Assembly: GCF_900089455.2 (NCBI RefSeq)
Contig: NZ_LT907988.1
Location: 1,984,001-2,048,000 of the forward strand
DNA: 64,000 nt
Direction: 5' to 3'
From: Orrella dioscoreae
GTDB taxonomy: Bacteria > Pseudomonadota > Gammaproteobacteria > Burkholderiales > Burkholderiaceae_B
Part shown: piece by piece, positions 33,611 through 42,777 of the stretch
Position numbering within the stretch: the stretch's first letter is position 1
How the letters are laid out: every line of letters begins with the position of its first letter
Program-made: the position numbers and the translations under genes
Notes under the pieces: generated by a model
What the model was told of the DNA's origin: nothing
The model's input: only the letters and a program-made list of their open reading frames with translations
Databases searched by the model: none

Positions 33611-36078
33611 TGGCCGTAGATCCTCGCCGCCTACAGGCAGCCAGAGAGGCCGCGCGCACGCCAGGGCAGATATTCGGTGATGCAGAGCCCGGCGCTCTGT
33701 CCGGGTCGCTTTCAGCGATCCCGCAGGGCGTCGTCACGGGCGTTGCCCAGGTGGAAGGTGTATTGGCTGGCGCGGCAGCGGCCACCATTCAACCGGTATA
33801 CGACGCCCTTGAGACGGCTACGGGCGTGACACCCTGGAATCCCTTCGCCTCCCTGCGCGACCAGGCTGATGTGTGGGCACAGCAATACCGCCCCGATCCA
33901 CTCTCAACCGGCATGGCGGGACAGGTCATGTTCGACGTCGGCAGGGTGCTGACTCAGGTTGGCGTCGGCGCGGCAGCGACAGCGGCGACGGGCGGCGCCG
34001 GCGGTTCGGCGCTTCTGGGCGGGGCGGTTGTCGCCGGCGGCTCCACAGGCCGCGCCACCGCGCTGGAAATGCAGGAGCGCGGCGCGGACGTATCCACGGC
34101 GGTGAACGCCGGATTCATTGATGCGCTCACCGTGGGCGGCGGCGTGCTGCTGCCTGGCGCCATCGGTTATCAAAGCCTTGCGGCCCCGCTGGCAGCGACA
34201 GGGGCGGGGCTGAGCCGTGGCGCCTACTACGGCGCCAACGTTGCCTATGGTGTTGGCGCGAACGTCGCTTTGGGCGTGGCGCAGCGCGGCGCTACCCATG
34301 ACCTGCTGGAATCTGGCGGGTACACGGCGATGGCGAAGCAGTATGCGCCGCTCGATGCCGCGGCAATCACCGCCGAGGGTGTGCTGGGTGGGGTGTTCAG
34401 CGCCATTGGCGCCAGGGCAGGCCTGCCGATGCGCGCCGGCCCGACCGTGGACGCAGCCCTGGCGGCACGCGACGCCAAGCATTCGGCTGTCGATACGTCG
34501 CCTGGCGTGCCGGCAGACCAGGAAACGGCAGGGGCGCATGGACGTGCGCTCGACAGTGCCATCCGTGCGCTGCTCGATGGCCGTCCCGTGGACGTATCCC
34601 AGACGGGGGCGGTCGATGGTCAGTACATCATGGGCCGTCGCAGCCAGGCAGTCATTGATGCTGCGCGAGACGAGTACGGCCTGGATATTCCGGCGTCTGC
34701 TCGCTATACGCCCAGCACCAGACTGGCTGATCTCCCGTCCTCCCAGCGGACCGCGCTGCGCTATGACGCCCCGGAACTGAACGAGTACGCAGCCCAGGTC
34801 GAGCAGCAATACGGACTGCCAGCAGGACTCATCAACGGCCTGAAGAACGCCGGGGAGCGCAGCAACAGCAATCAGGTCAGCCCGGCCGGCGCCAGCGGTG
34901 TTATGCAGTTCATGCCGGAGAACCTGCGCAAGTACGGCGTGACGGATGCCAGCGACCCCGTGCAGATGATCGACGCCGCAGGGCGGTATCTGCGTGACAC
35001 CATGCGCCAGTATGGCGGCGATGTGGATGCGGTGATCGCGGACTACAACGGCGGCCCGCGCCAGGCCCGCGAGGTGCTGGCCGGCCGGCAGCCCAAGGCG
35101 CGCGAGACGCGCGAGTACCTGGCGCGGGTCCGGCAATGGCTCGGGCGAGATATGCCCGAGGCCGGGCAGGCGCTGCCCGTGGCCCGCGCCGCTGCTGGCG
35201 ACGTGGCCGAGATCCCCGCTATCCCCGCCGAGCGCGCCCGGGTAGCGTCCTCCATCGAGCGGGAACTGGCCGCAGCCGAAGGCGAGCGCGCAGACCTAAT
35301 CGCAAAGGCTGGCGGGGAAGCCGAGATTGGCCAAGTGACGGAAATCCGCGCGGAGTTGGTGGAGCTGCAAGCCCAGCGCGCGGATATCGGATCGGACGCA
35401 TCGCTGCGAGAACTAGCCAAGAAAATTCAGGCCACGCCGCGCACAAGCTACAAAGAAGCGCTGAGCCAGGCACGTCGGCAGCGCTCGGCTGAGATCCAGG
35501 CCTTGGATGGCCGGATCGAGAGGCTGGAAGGGGCGCTGTCGCAGAACCGCACAGCAGCCCAGGCCGCCCAACGACTGGCCGTTCTGGATGACGAGATTGG
35601 AAACCTGCAGGCCAACCGTGCGGCCGTACAGGAACCGGCGGCCTTGCCGACCATGACCAATGTGTCGGTGCGCAGCGCTTTGGGTGAACTCGGCTTGTCC
35701 GACCCGCAGACGGCTCCCATCGATGCTGGGCGTCCGGCGGGGTCGAATCCGATGGCGCGCGCCCCGGCGCCGCCCCGACAGGCGGTGGCGAGGCCCGCTC
35801 GCGCTGAGGGTGAGGCTGCCGGTTCGCCGGCCCGCCAAGAGGGGGATGGGGGCGAGGCTCGGTCCAATGCGCAGCCTTTCGATGACCCGGAAACCCAGGC
35901 TGGCTTGTCGTTGCTGGATGAACAGGGCGATATCGTCGTGCCGGTTCAGGGTGCTGACGGCGAAACCATCAACGTGTCCCTGCGCCAGGCTCTGGCCGAT
36001 GCGGATGCGGAACTGCAATACGGCCGACCTGAGGCATTCAATGCCGCCGTGGTCTGCGCTATGACGAGGGGTGCGTAA
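33607..36078 (+). CDS. Ejection protein with lytic transglycosylase domain
   Basis: An 823-aa protein. Residues ~110-270 are Gly/Ala-rich and membrane-like. Residues 390-490 form an SLT-type lytic transglycosylase: YGLPAGLINGLKNAGERSNS with catalytic E417, then SPAGASGVMQFMPENLRKYG and ADYNGGPRQAREV. Residues ~555-660 are coiled coil. Likely injected with DNA to open local peptidoglycan during infection, like T7 gp16. Overlaps both neighbours. Confidence 0.85.
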   Translation: MMAVDPRRLQAAREAARTPGQIFGDAEPGALSGSLSAIPQGVVTGVAQVEGVLAGAAAATIQPVYDALETATGVTPWNPFASLRDQADVWAQQYRPDPLSTGMAGQVMFDVGRVLTQVGVGAAATAATGGAGGSALLGGAVVAGGSTGRATALEMQERGADVSTAVNAGFIDALTVGGGVLLPGAIGYQSLAAPLAATGAGLSRGAYYGANVAYGVGANVALGVAQRGATHDLLESGGYTAMAKQYAPLDAAAITAEGVLGGVFSAIGARAGLPMRAGPTVDAALAARDAKHSAVDTSPGVPADQETAGAHGRALDSAIRALLDGRPVDVSQTGAVDGQYIMGRRSQAVIDAARDEYGLDIPASARYTPSTRLADLPSSQRTALRYDAPELNEYAAQVEQQYGLPAGLINGLKNAGERSNSNQVSPAGASGVMQFMPENLRKYGVTDASDPVQMIDAAGRYLRDTMRQYGGDVDAVIADYNGGPRQAREVLAGRQPKARETREYLARVRQWLGRDMPEAGQALPVARAAAGDVAEIPAIPAERARVASSIERELAAAEGERADLIAKAGGEAEIGQVTEIRAELVELQAQRADIGSDASLRELAKKIQATPRTSYKEALSQARRQRSAEIQALDGRIERLEGALSQNRTAAQAAQRLAVLDDEIGNLQANRAAVQEPAALPTMTNVSVRSALGELGLSDPQTAPIDAGRPAGSNPMARAPAPPRQAVARPARAEGEAAGSPARQEGDGGEARSNAQPFDDPETQAGLSLLDEQGDIVVPVQGADGETINVSLRQALADADAELQYGRPEAFNAAVVCAMTRGA

Positions 36079-38645
36079 TGCGCGCGGAATGTATTGAGGC
36101 AGTCTCCCAGGCGCTGGGCCGGTCGATTACGCAGGCCGAGGCCCAGAACATCGAGAACCGGATTACCCAGGCTATGCGCCGGCTGGCCGCCGAAGATCGG
36201 CAGAACTGGCTGGCTATGTCTCAGGGCGACCGGTTCACTGCGGCAGCCGAGAAGGCAGCGCAGGATGTGGCTGCCGATGCTGCTCTCAAGCGCCGCCGGG
36301 TGGCGTTGACAGCGCTTCGTCATGACGCCGTGAAAAGCTACCTCGATAGCCCGCAGGCACAGAGCCTGAAGGGTGGCCAGATCGAGGCGTTGCGCCGCAT
36401 GCTGGCCTTCTACAGCGACGGACGCAGCGGCACGATCTCAATTGAAAGCACGGCGTCCGCCATCCGCAACGAAGCCATCGGCCAGATGGTGGATGTGTTC
36501 GACGTAACTCGCGGCAAGGTGCTGGGACTCTTCACCAATCAGGAGGGGGTTGCGAACCTGGTCCGCGAGCTGCGCGGCCAGGATTCCGGCAGCCCGGAAG
36601 CGAAGGCCGCGGCGCGCTCGTTCCAGGACGTGGCCGAGCGACTGCGCCAGCGCTTCAACCGGGCCGGCGGCGACGTCGGGCGCCTGGAAGACTGGGGCAT
36701 GCCGCAGTCCCATAGTCAGCAACTGGTGGCCCGCGCAGGCAGAGAAACCTGGACGAATGACGTGCTGGGTTCGGTGGACAGGGATCGCTACACCAATCCG
36801 GACGGTTCCCTCATGACGGACGCGGAGCTGACGGAGTTCCTGGGGAATGCCTGGACGACCGTCGCTACGAATGGGGCGAACAAGCTGGAGCCTGGCCGAC
36901 CGGCGGGCAATGGAATGCGCGCCAACCGTGGCAGCGCCGAGCGCCAGATCCATTTCCGGGATGCCGAGGCGTACTTGGCCTACCAGCAGAAGTACAGCGA
37001 CACGCCCATGCTCCAGACGCTGCTGAGCCACGTCGACCGCATGGCGCGGGACGTCGCGCTGGTGGAGTCCCTGGGGCCAAACCCCAACCTGATGATGCGC
37101 TACTGGACAGACGCCGCGCGCCGGCAGATGACGGAGGCGGCACCTGGCCGGGCAGATGCAATCGAGGCCGAGACGTCGAAGCTGGAGACGCTCTACAACG
37201 AAGTGTCAGGGGCGCAGAAAACGGTGGGCAGCGTGCGCGTGGCCGAGGGTTTCGACACCTATCGCTCCCTGAATGTGGCATCACGACTTGGCTCTGCGGC
37301 GATCACTGCGGTGACGGACATCGGGACGCAGGCGCTCACGTCCATCTACAACGGGATGCCGGTCACTCAGGTATTCATGAACGAGTTGCGCTCGCTTAAC
37401 CCGGCTTCGGCCGTCGACCGGCGGCAAGCGCTGCGGGCTGGTCTGGGCGTTCAGCAGTTCATCGGCGCGGTGAACCGGTGGGGTGTGGATGGTCTGGCGC
37501 AGGATGCTCAGGTGTCGGGGCGAATTGCCCGCTACGCCCAAGGCATGGCGGCTGGAGTCATGAAGCTGTCTGGCATGAACGCGTTGACCGGGGCCGGCCA
37601 GCAGGCTTTTGGCACGGTGATGATGGATAGCCTGGGCAGCCTAACGCGCGGGGCCGGAATGCTGGACGACCTTGCAAAGGCGGGTGGCGGTGATGGTCGA
37701 CTAGCCCGTCGGCTCCAATCCTACGGAATCAGCGATTCCGATTTCGACGTTTGGAAGCTGGCCAATCCAGAGGACTGGAGGGGGCTTGGGGATACCGTCC
37801 TGACGGCGGAGAGCATTTATCGCCTGCCGGATGCGGCACTGGCGCCACTGGCCGCGCAGCAGCGCACCACTCCTACCGCCTTGCGCGAGCGCGCGGCAAC
37901 CCGCCTGATGGCCGTGGTGGAGGCCGAGACGAGCATGGCTGTGATCGAGCCGGGCGCTCGGGAGAGGGCGGCGATCTACGGCAGCTTCAACCAGCGCCGC
38001 GGCAATCTACCCAGCGAGCTGTACCGCTCGGCGCTTCAGTTCAAGAGCTTCCCCATCGCCATGATGATGCGGCACGGTGCCCGGGCGATGGGTCAGCAGA
38101 CTGGGTGGGGAAAGGCCGGCTATGTGGCCGGCCTCGTTGGGCTGACGACCGTGATGGGCGGGATCGCCCTTCAACTGAACGAGGTCGCCAGCGGCCGAGA
38201 CCCGCGCGACATGACCGACCCGCGTTTCGTGGGCGCTGCCTTCATGAAGGGTGGGGCGCTCGGGATCTACGGAGATTTCCTGTTTGCGGACTACACACGG
38301 CAGGGCGGCAGTCTTGCTGGCGTAGTGGGCGGCCCGATCCTGGGGGACGTTGAAACCCTGTTCCGGGCGACGATGGGCAACGTCCAGCGTGCCAGCGAAG
38401 GCAAGGAAGGCTCGGGCGTGGCCGCTGTCCAGCTTCTCAAGGGCAAGGTTCCGCTCGCCAACCTCTGGTACACAAAGGCGGCGACGGACCGGCTGATCTT
38501 TAACCAGCTTCAGGAACTGGCGTCTCCCGGCTACACCCGTCGTATGGAACAGCGGGCGCGCAAGGAGTTCAAGCAGGGGTATTGGGCATCACCTGACGGG
38601 CGCCGCATTCGCGCGCCGGATCTAGGAGCGGCTGTCGGCGAATAG
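36078..38645 (+). CDS. Large ejection/virion protein, unknown
   Basis: An 855-aa protein starting MRAECIEAVSQALGRSITQA. Long helical protein with a hydrophobic stretch near residues 690-715 (GYVAGLVGLTTVMGGIALQL). Occupies the last ejection-protein slot before the tailspike. TAATG overlap upstream. No enzymatic motif was recognised. Confidence 0.75.
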   Translation: MRAECIEAVSQALGRSITQAEAQNIENRITQAMRRLAAEDRQNWLAMSQGDRFTAAAEKAAQDVAADAALKRRRVALTALRHDAVKSYLDSPQAQSLKGGQIEALRRMLAFYSDGRSGTISIESTASAIRNEAIGQMVDVFDVTRGKVLGLFTNQEGVANLVRELRGQDSGSPEAKAAARSFQDVAERLRQRFNRAGGDVGRLEDWGMPQSHSQQLVARAGRETWTNDVLGSVDRDRYTNPDGSLMTDAELTEFLGNAWTTVATNGANKLEPGRPAGNGMRANRGSAERQIHFRDAEAYLAYQQKYSDTPMLQTLLSHVDRMARDVALVESLGPNPNLMMRYWTDAARRQMTEAAPGRADAIEAETSKLETLYNEVSGAQKTVGSVRVAEGFDTYRSLNVASRLGSAAITAVTDIGTQALTSIYNGMPVTQVFMNELRSLNPASAVDRRQALRAGLGVQQFIGAVNRWGVDGLAQDAQVSGRIARYAQGMAAGVMKLSGMNALTGAGQQAFGTVMMDSLGSLTRGAGMLDDLAKAGGGDGRLARRLQSYGISDSDFDVWKLANPEDWRGLGDTVLTAESIYRLPDAALAPLAAQQRTTPTALRERAATRLMAVVEAETSMAVIEPGARERAAIYGSFNQRRGNLPSELYRSALQFKSFPIAMMMRHGARAMGQQTGWGKAGYVAGLVGLTTVMGGIALQLNEVASGRDPRDMTDPRFVGAAFMKGGALGIYGDFLFADYTRQGGSLAGVVGGPILGDVETLFRATMGNVQRASEGKEGSGVAAVQLLKGKVPLANLWYTKAATDRLIFNQLQELASPGYTRRMEQRARKEFKQGYWASPDGRRIRAPDLGAAVGE

Positions 38646-38652
38646 CCATCTT

Positions 38653-38713
38653 CGCAGAACTCTGCGCGCGCGCGCGACGAAAGTAGGGCGCAATCCGTCC
38701 CAGGTTGCGCGCC
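38653..38713 (+). repeat. Leader repeat copy 2 (hairpin 61 nt before ATG)
   Basis: Hairpin CGCAG-AACT-CTGCG at 38653-38666, then alternating CG and TAGGGCGCAAT, matching copy 1 at 22213-22274. These two copies occupy the two longest noncoding gaps between 19.5 and 40.9 kb. Confidence 0.7.
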
Positions 38714-40942
38714 ATGACCGTTTCGTCCGAAATCTCCCGTGTTCGATATGACACCGATGGTGTCTCCCAGTCTTTTACGGTCCCGTTTCGTTTTCTGGAG
38801 AATGATCATCTTCGGGTGACGCTATCTGATGGCGGAGTGGAGACCGTACTTACCCTTGGCACGGATTACTCAGTATCGGGGGCGGGCCAGCAATCTGGGG
38901 GAACCGTTACTACCTCATTGGTTCTGGCTCTGGGGCAAGGGCTGGCCATTGAGCGCATAGTCCCCATTACCCAGGAGACCGCTTATCAGCGAAATGACCC
39001 TTTCCCTGAGCGAGCACACGAGCAAGCGCTAGACAAACTGACAATGATCTGCCAGATGATCGCGGCAGTTTTCGGTATTACGCCTGGAGCCGAAGTCCGA
39101 GCGCTTCTACTCGGGGCGGCTGACATTGACGGGCAGGGCGCCTATCGTGCGCGTGGCAACCGCATCCAGGATTTGGGCGAGCCCCTCGAAACCACGGACG
39201 CCGCGCGACTGCAGGACATCATCACCCGCCTTGCCGACCTAGCCACGGACGACTCCGGGCAATTCGTAGTCGAGCGCCTGGCGGATACTGTCGCTCCAGA
39301 GAACGGCGCATCAATGGTAGGTTACAGGCAGACTGGCCCGCGCGCGCGGACGCGCCGTGTCATCGATCCACTTCGGGAGACCGCCAGTATCCTCGACTAC
39401 AAGCTGGCCAACGACGTTGATGATACGGCCGCGCTACAGGCGCTTGTTGACTCTCACCTCTTCGGGCATATGGTCGGCCCTGAACAGGTCTACGTCATCA
39501 GCGATGCGATCCGCCTTCGCAATGGGCAGCGGCTGGACTTCCGTGGCGCTACCGTCGTGCAGACCGCCAGCCAAACGCCCATCTTCGATGGAGACGATAC
39601 CGAGTTTGTGTCCATCTTCGGAGGACGATTCCGGGGCGCCAAGGATTTCATCAACAGCCCGTCCGCCCTCGACATCGGTATCAAAGCCGAGCGTGCCGCC
39701 ATGCTCAACATCACGGGGTGTCATTTCGAGGACTTCGGCTATGCCGCAGTTCGTTCGTTCCTAGGCGGGGAGGGCATTTCTATCGCTCAGTGTCGGGTGC
39801 GGGGATTCGCCGACGAGTTGGGGACTACCGACCGGAACAACTCAGGGTTTGTGATTGGCGGTGATGGCATTCAGATTCACGGGTGCCGGATCACCAACAC
39901 ATCGCAGGGGCTGATTGTGGTTGAGCGAGCGTCCAATGTCTCGATCGCTTCAAACGTTATTACCGACATTCCCGTGGAGCATGGCATCTACATGGATACC
40001 GGGATTCAGAACGTTGCCGTCACGGGCAACGTCATTTCCCGCTGCGCCCATAACGGGATGAAATTTCAGTGGTATGACAATTCGAGTCCCGGCACTCCGG
40101 TTCCGAAGAACGTCACCATCAGCGGGAACACCATCGAGATTTGCGAAGAAGATGGGATCCAGGTTTTGAACAGTCAACCTACGCTTGCGCTGCCAGTGCG
40201 AGCATCCGGGATCACCATTACGGGGAACACAGTCCGCCAAGTTTCCCAGGATCTGATCAACGTTCGGTATGCGGACGACGTGACGATCAGCGGAAACGTG
40301 ACCCGGCTGTCAGGGCGTTACGGGATCGCCATGACAAATTTGTCGCGCGCGACCGTGAGCGGGAATACCGTAGTCGAAGCTTACGAAAACGGCATTGCCC
40401 ATTTCGGATCGGATGCAGGTGGGAGTCAGATCACAGTGAACGGAAATCAGGTCGTGGATTGCGGCTCGATCTACCCAACGTCACTGAATGAACGAGGCAG
40501 CGGCATTTTTATTGCCGGTTCGGTCTTCGCTTCCGTGTATGACAACCGCGTCATCAGTACCACGCTGGTAATGGGCTTTGGCGTTCAAATTGCATCGACT
40601 GTTGCGGGGTCCGCGACCATCATCTGTCACAACAATCACATCTACGGTAACCGCACGAACGCCGGTGTTTCCTTACCCGCTGGCACAACGTCTGTAGGGT
40701 ATCTCGGGGACAACTCTGCGCGAGGTCAATCCACGAACAACGGGACCGCAAATGGCCCAGCGTTCTACCAGGGGAATCCTGGCAACCAGTACTACGGCAC
40801 TGGCGTCCCCACTACGGGCACTTGGCGAGGCGGCGATGAATTGCGGGTCCTTGACCCGGCACCGGGCCAGCCATGGGGCTACCGCTGCACCACGGGCGGC
40901 ACGCCTGGAGTGTGGAAATCAATGGGGAATTTGGCGGCCTAG
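38714..40942 (+). CDS. Tailspike / receptor-binding protein with beta-helix
   Basis: A 742-aa protein starting MTVSSEISRVRYDTDGVSQS. Residues 1-~120 are a T7 gp17-type virion-anchoring domain (SFTVPFRFLENDHLRVTLSD, LGTDYSVSGAG, RNDPFPERAHEQALDKL). Residues ~230-640 form a right-handed parallel beta-helix with repeated VTISGNTI-type rungs, as in polysaccharide lyases and hydrolases. The C-terminus (NPGNQYYGTGVPTTGTWRGG) resembles tailspike ends. Likely binds or degrades host surface polysaccharide. Confidence 0.88.
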   Translation: MTVSSEISRVRYDTDGVSQSFTVPFRFLENDHLRVTLSDGGVETVLTLGTDYSVSGAGQQSGGTVTTSLVLALGQGLAIERIVPITQETAYQRNDPFPERAHEQALDKLTMICQMIAAVFGITPGAEVRALLLGAADIDGQGAYRARGNRIQDLGEPLETTDAARLQDIITRLADLATDDSGQFVVERLADTVAPENGASMVGYRQTGPRARTRRVIDPLRETASILDYKLANDVDDTAALQALVDSHLFGHMVGPEQVYVISDAIRLRNGQRLDFRGATVVQTASQTPIFDGDDTEFVSIFGGRFRGAKDFINSPSALDIGIKAERAAMLNITGCHFEDFGYAAVRSFLGGEGISIAQCRVRGFADELGTTDRNNSGFVIGGDGIQIHGCRITNTSQGLIVVERASNVSIASNVITDIPVEHGIYMDTGIQNVAVTGNVISRCAHNGMKFQWYDNSSPGTPVPKNVTISGNTIEICEEDGIQVLNSQPTLALPVRASGITITGNTVRQVSQDLINVRYADDVTISGNVTRLSGRYGIAMTNLSRATVSGNTVVEAYENGIAHFGSDAGGSQITVNGNQVVDCGSIYPTSLNERGSGIFIAGSVFASVYDNRVISTTLVMGFGVQIASTVAGSATIICHNNHIYGNRTNAGVSLPAGTTSVGYLGDNSARGQSTNNGTANGPAFYQGNPGNQYYGTGVPTTGTWRGGDELRVLDPAPGQPWGYRCTTGGTPGVWKSMGNLAA

Positions 40943-40989
40943 TATATGCATCATTTCTTGAAGCCTACCCTCGTAGATATGGAGAAGCC

Positions 40990-41328
40990 ATGACGCCACC
41001 GATTGCAGATCATTCTGGGGCGCAGGGCCATCGTTCAAGCGGTTGGCGCTTCGACCGCACGCTGAACATCCCCACCATTGCGACCGTCCTGGCCATGTTC
41101 ATTTCCGTGGTCGGCTTTGCGATCAACGCCAACAGCAAAGCCGACGAAGCGCTGCGCCAGGTGCAGGAAGTGAAGGCCGCGCAGGTGGCCCAATCCACGG
41201 CGGCGAGCACGCAGACCAGCGCGCTGCGCACCGAGATTCGCGCCGACCTGCGCGACGTTAACCAGAAGCTCGACCAGTTGATGTTCCGCCTGGGTGGGCA
41301 GGCCAACATGAAGGAATGGACGCGATGA
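40990..41328 (+). CDS. Membrane protein of the lysis module, possible holin
   Basis: A 112-aa protein starting MTPPIADHSGAQGHRSSGWR. One hydrophobic segment at residues ~28-46 (IPTIATVLAMFISVVGFAIN) then a coiled coil (ADEALRQVQEVKAAQVAQST). It is placed first in the lysis cassette with a GGAGAAG site. A one-helix pinholin-like role is plausible, but spanin or anchor roles are not excluded. ATGA overlap with the next gene. Confidence 0.65.
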   Translation: MTPPIADHSGAQGHRSSGWRFDRTLNIPTIATVLAMFISVVGFAINANSKADEALRQVQEVKAAQVAQSTAASTQTSALRTEIRADLRDVNQKLDQLMFRLGGQANMKEWTR

Positions 41329-42023
41329 GCAAGACCACGCCGCGGGGAATCCGCAATAAAAATCCCGGAAATCTGGAATGGGGCGACCCCTGGCAGGGCT
41401 TGGACGCCGCAGGCAAGGGCCAGGACAGTCGGTTTGCCGTGTTCACGGCGCCGGCCTGGGGCATCCGGGCGCTGGCTCGGACCCTCATCACCTACCAGGA
41501 CAAGTACGGCATCAGGACCATCGACGCCGCGATTCGCCGCTGGGCGCCGCCGGTCGAGAACGACACCGGCAGCTACGTGCGAGCCGTGGCCAACGCCGTG
41601 GGCGTGTCTCCGGTGGCGCCTGTGAATTTCCACGACCACGACATCCTGCGCCCGCTGGTCGAGGCCATCATCCGGCACGAGAACGGGGCCGGCCCGCTGC
41701 GCACGCTCAACACTTGGTACGACGCCACCACGATCGATGAAGGACTGCGGTTGGCCGGCGTGGTGCAGCCCAAGCCCGCTCTGGCCACCGTCGAGGGCGC
41801 GGCGGCAGGCACTGCGGTGGCAGCCGGCGGCGCCGCGGCAATTACCGAGGTGGTCGCGCAACTGGCCCCGGCCGTCACCCAGGTGCAGGGCGTGAGCACG
41901 GCCACGGCCGGCCTGCCCGGATGGCTGCGCGCCGTCATCGTGTTGCTGACCGTGGCGGCCGTTGTCGCCGCCGGCGTGGTGCTCGTGCAAAAGAGCAAGC
42001 GCGCCAAGGCTGTGCAGCAATGA
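41325..42023 (+). CDS. P5-like muralytic protein with C-terminal membrane anchor (endolysin candidate)
   Basis: A 232-aa protein starting MSKTTPRGIRNKNPGNLEWG. The IRNKNPGNLEWGDPWQGL, FAVFTAPAWGIRALARTLIT, then YGIRTIDAAIRRWAPPVEND core is the phage structural protein P5/virion-lysin-like domain. The C-terminus has a transmembrane helix (residues ~205-226, AVIVLLTVAAVVAAGVVLVQ) and a basic tail. No other endolysin is present, so it is the best lysis enzyme candidate. Confidence 0.75.
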   Translation: MSKTTPRGIRNKNPGNLEWGDPWQGLDAAGKGQDSRFAVFTAPAWGIRALARTLITYQDKYGIRTIDAAIRRWAPPVENDTGSYVRAVANAVGVSPVAPVNFHDHDILRPLVEAIIRHENGAGPLRTLNTWYDATTIDEGLRLAGVVQPKPALATVEGAAAGTAVAAGGAAAITEVVAQLAPAVTQVQGVSTATAGLPGWLRAVIVLLTVAAVVAAGVVLVQKSKRAKAVQQ

Positions 42024-42313
42024 TGGCCGCACTGGCCCTCTGGCTGGGCAGAGCCTGGGGCAAGGTGCAAGGCTGGGCCATCGTCGCGCTGGCGCTGCTG
42101 GCCGCCGTGGGCGCGGTCTTTCTCAAGGGGCGCCGTGAGGGGCGTGAGCATGCCCAGGCACAGGCGCAGGCCGACAACGCGCGCCGCGACATCGCCGCTC
42201 GGGATGAGACGATCCAGGCCGGCCAGGAGAGAGCAGATGTGGAAAATGACATTGCTGGCCGGCCTGCTGGTGACGCTCGCCAGCGGCTGCACGACGATTG
42301 GTCGAGAGACTGA
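42020..42313 (+). CDS. Rz-like inner-membrane spanin
   Basis: A 97-aa protein from tandem ATGs (42020, 42023). N-terminal transmembrane helix (WAIVALALLAAVGAVFL), then a charged coiled region (REGREHAQAQAQADNARRDI) ending RLHDDWSRD, as in Rz proteins. It overlaps the upstream stop and, out of frame, the first 77 bp of the Rz1-like gene. Confidence 0.82.
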   Translation: MMAALALWLGRAWGKVQGWAIVALALLAAVGAVFLKGRREGREHAQAQAQADNARRDIAARDETIQAGQERADVENDIAGRPAGDARQRLHDDWSRD

Positions 42314-42467
42314 GCGTGTGCAGATGGTGCCGGTAGACACGTCTTGCAATTGGGTTCGCCCGATATTCGTAGGAGCGCAGGACTTGTTGTCGGAAGAGAC
42401 AGCCAAAGCCATTCTCGCTCACAACGAGACAGGAGCAAGGCGCTGCGGTTGGAAGCGACGTCGGTAA
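42237..42467 (+). CDS. Rz1-like outer-membrane lipoprotein spanin
   Basis: A 76-aa protein starting MWKMTLLAGLLVTLASGCTT. Signal peptide with lipobox A-S-G-C (Cys18). AGGAGAG precedes the start. Its first third lies out of frame within the Rz-like gene, the classical overlapping spanin arrangement. Together they span the periplasm and fuse the membranes at lysis. Confidence 0.85.
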   Translation: MWKMTLLAGLLVTLASGCTTIGRETERVQMVPVDTSCNWVRPIFVGAQDLLSEETAKAILAHNETGARRCGWKRRR

Positions 42468-42480
42468 CTAAGGAGGCCCC

Positions 42481-42777
42481 ATGATCCCTGACATCAACTT
42501 CCCAGCTGGAAGCTGGGTTGATCTGTATGCCCTATCAGCAAAGCCAGTGGGCACTCCTTTGCTGGTTACCAACAAAACTGCTTCGCATGTGGTCTTTGTT
42601 TGGGAGGGTGCTACGCCTCCAGCCAATCACGTCACGGACGGATTCCCGCTTGAGTCTTATAAAACGGTACGGATTTCTCCGGGTTCCGGTGGATGCTGGG
42701 CTTTATCACGGTCAGGGGCCGGACTGCCTCCCGGTCGAGTTCTGATTCAGGAGTGGGAAAATGATTCTGCCGAATGA
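42481..42777 (+). CDS. Phage right-end protein, unknown (98 aa)
   Basis: A 98-aa protein starting MIPDINFPAGSWVDLYALSA after TAAGGAGG. Beta-rich (VGTPLLVTNKTASHVVFVWE), ending QEWENDSAE. It overlaps the collagen-like gene by 17 bp, suggesting two parts of one surface structure or a fibre and its partner. No family recognised. Confidence 0.7.
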   Translation: MIPDINFPAGSWVDLYALSAKPVGTPLLVTNKTASHVVFVWEGATPPANHVTDGFPLESYKTVRISPGSGGCWALSRSGAGLPPGRVLIQEWENDSAE

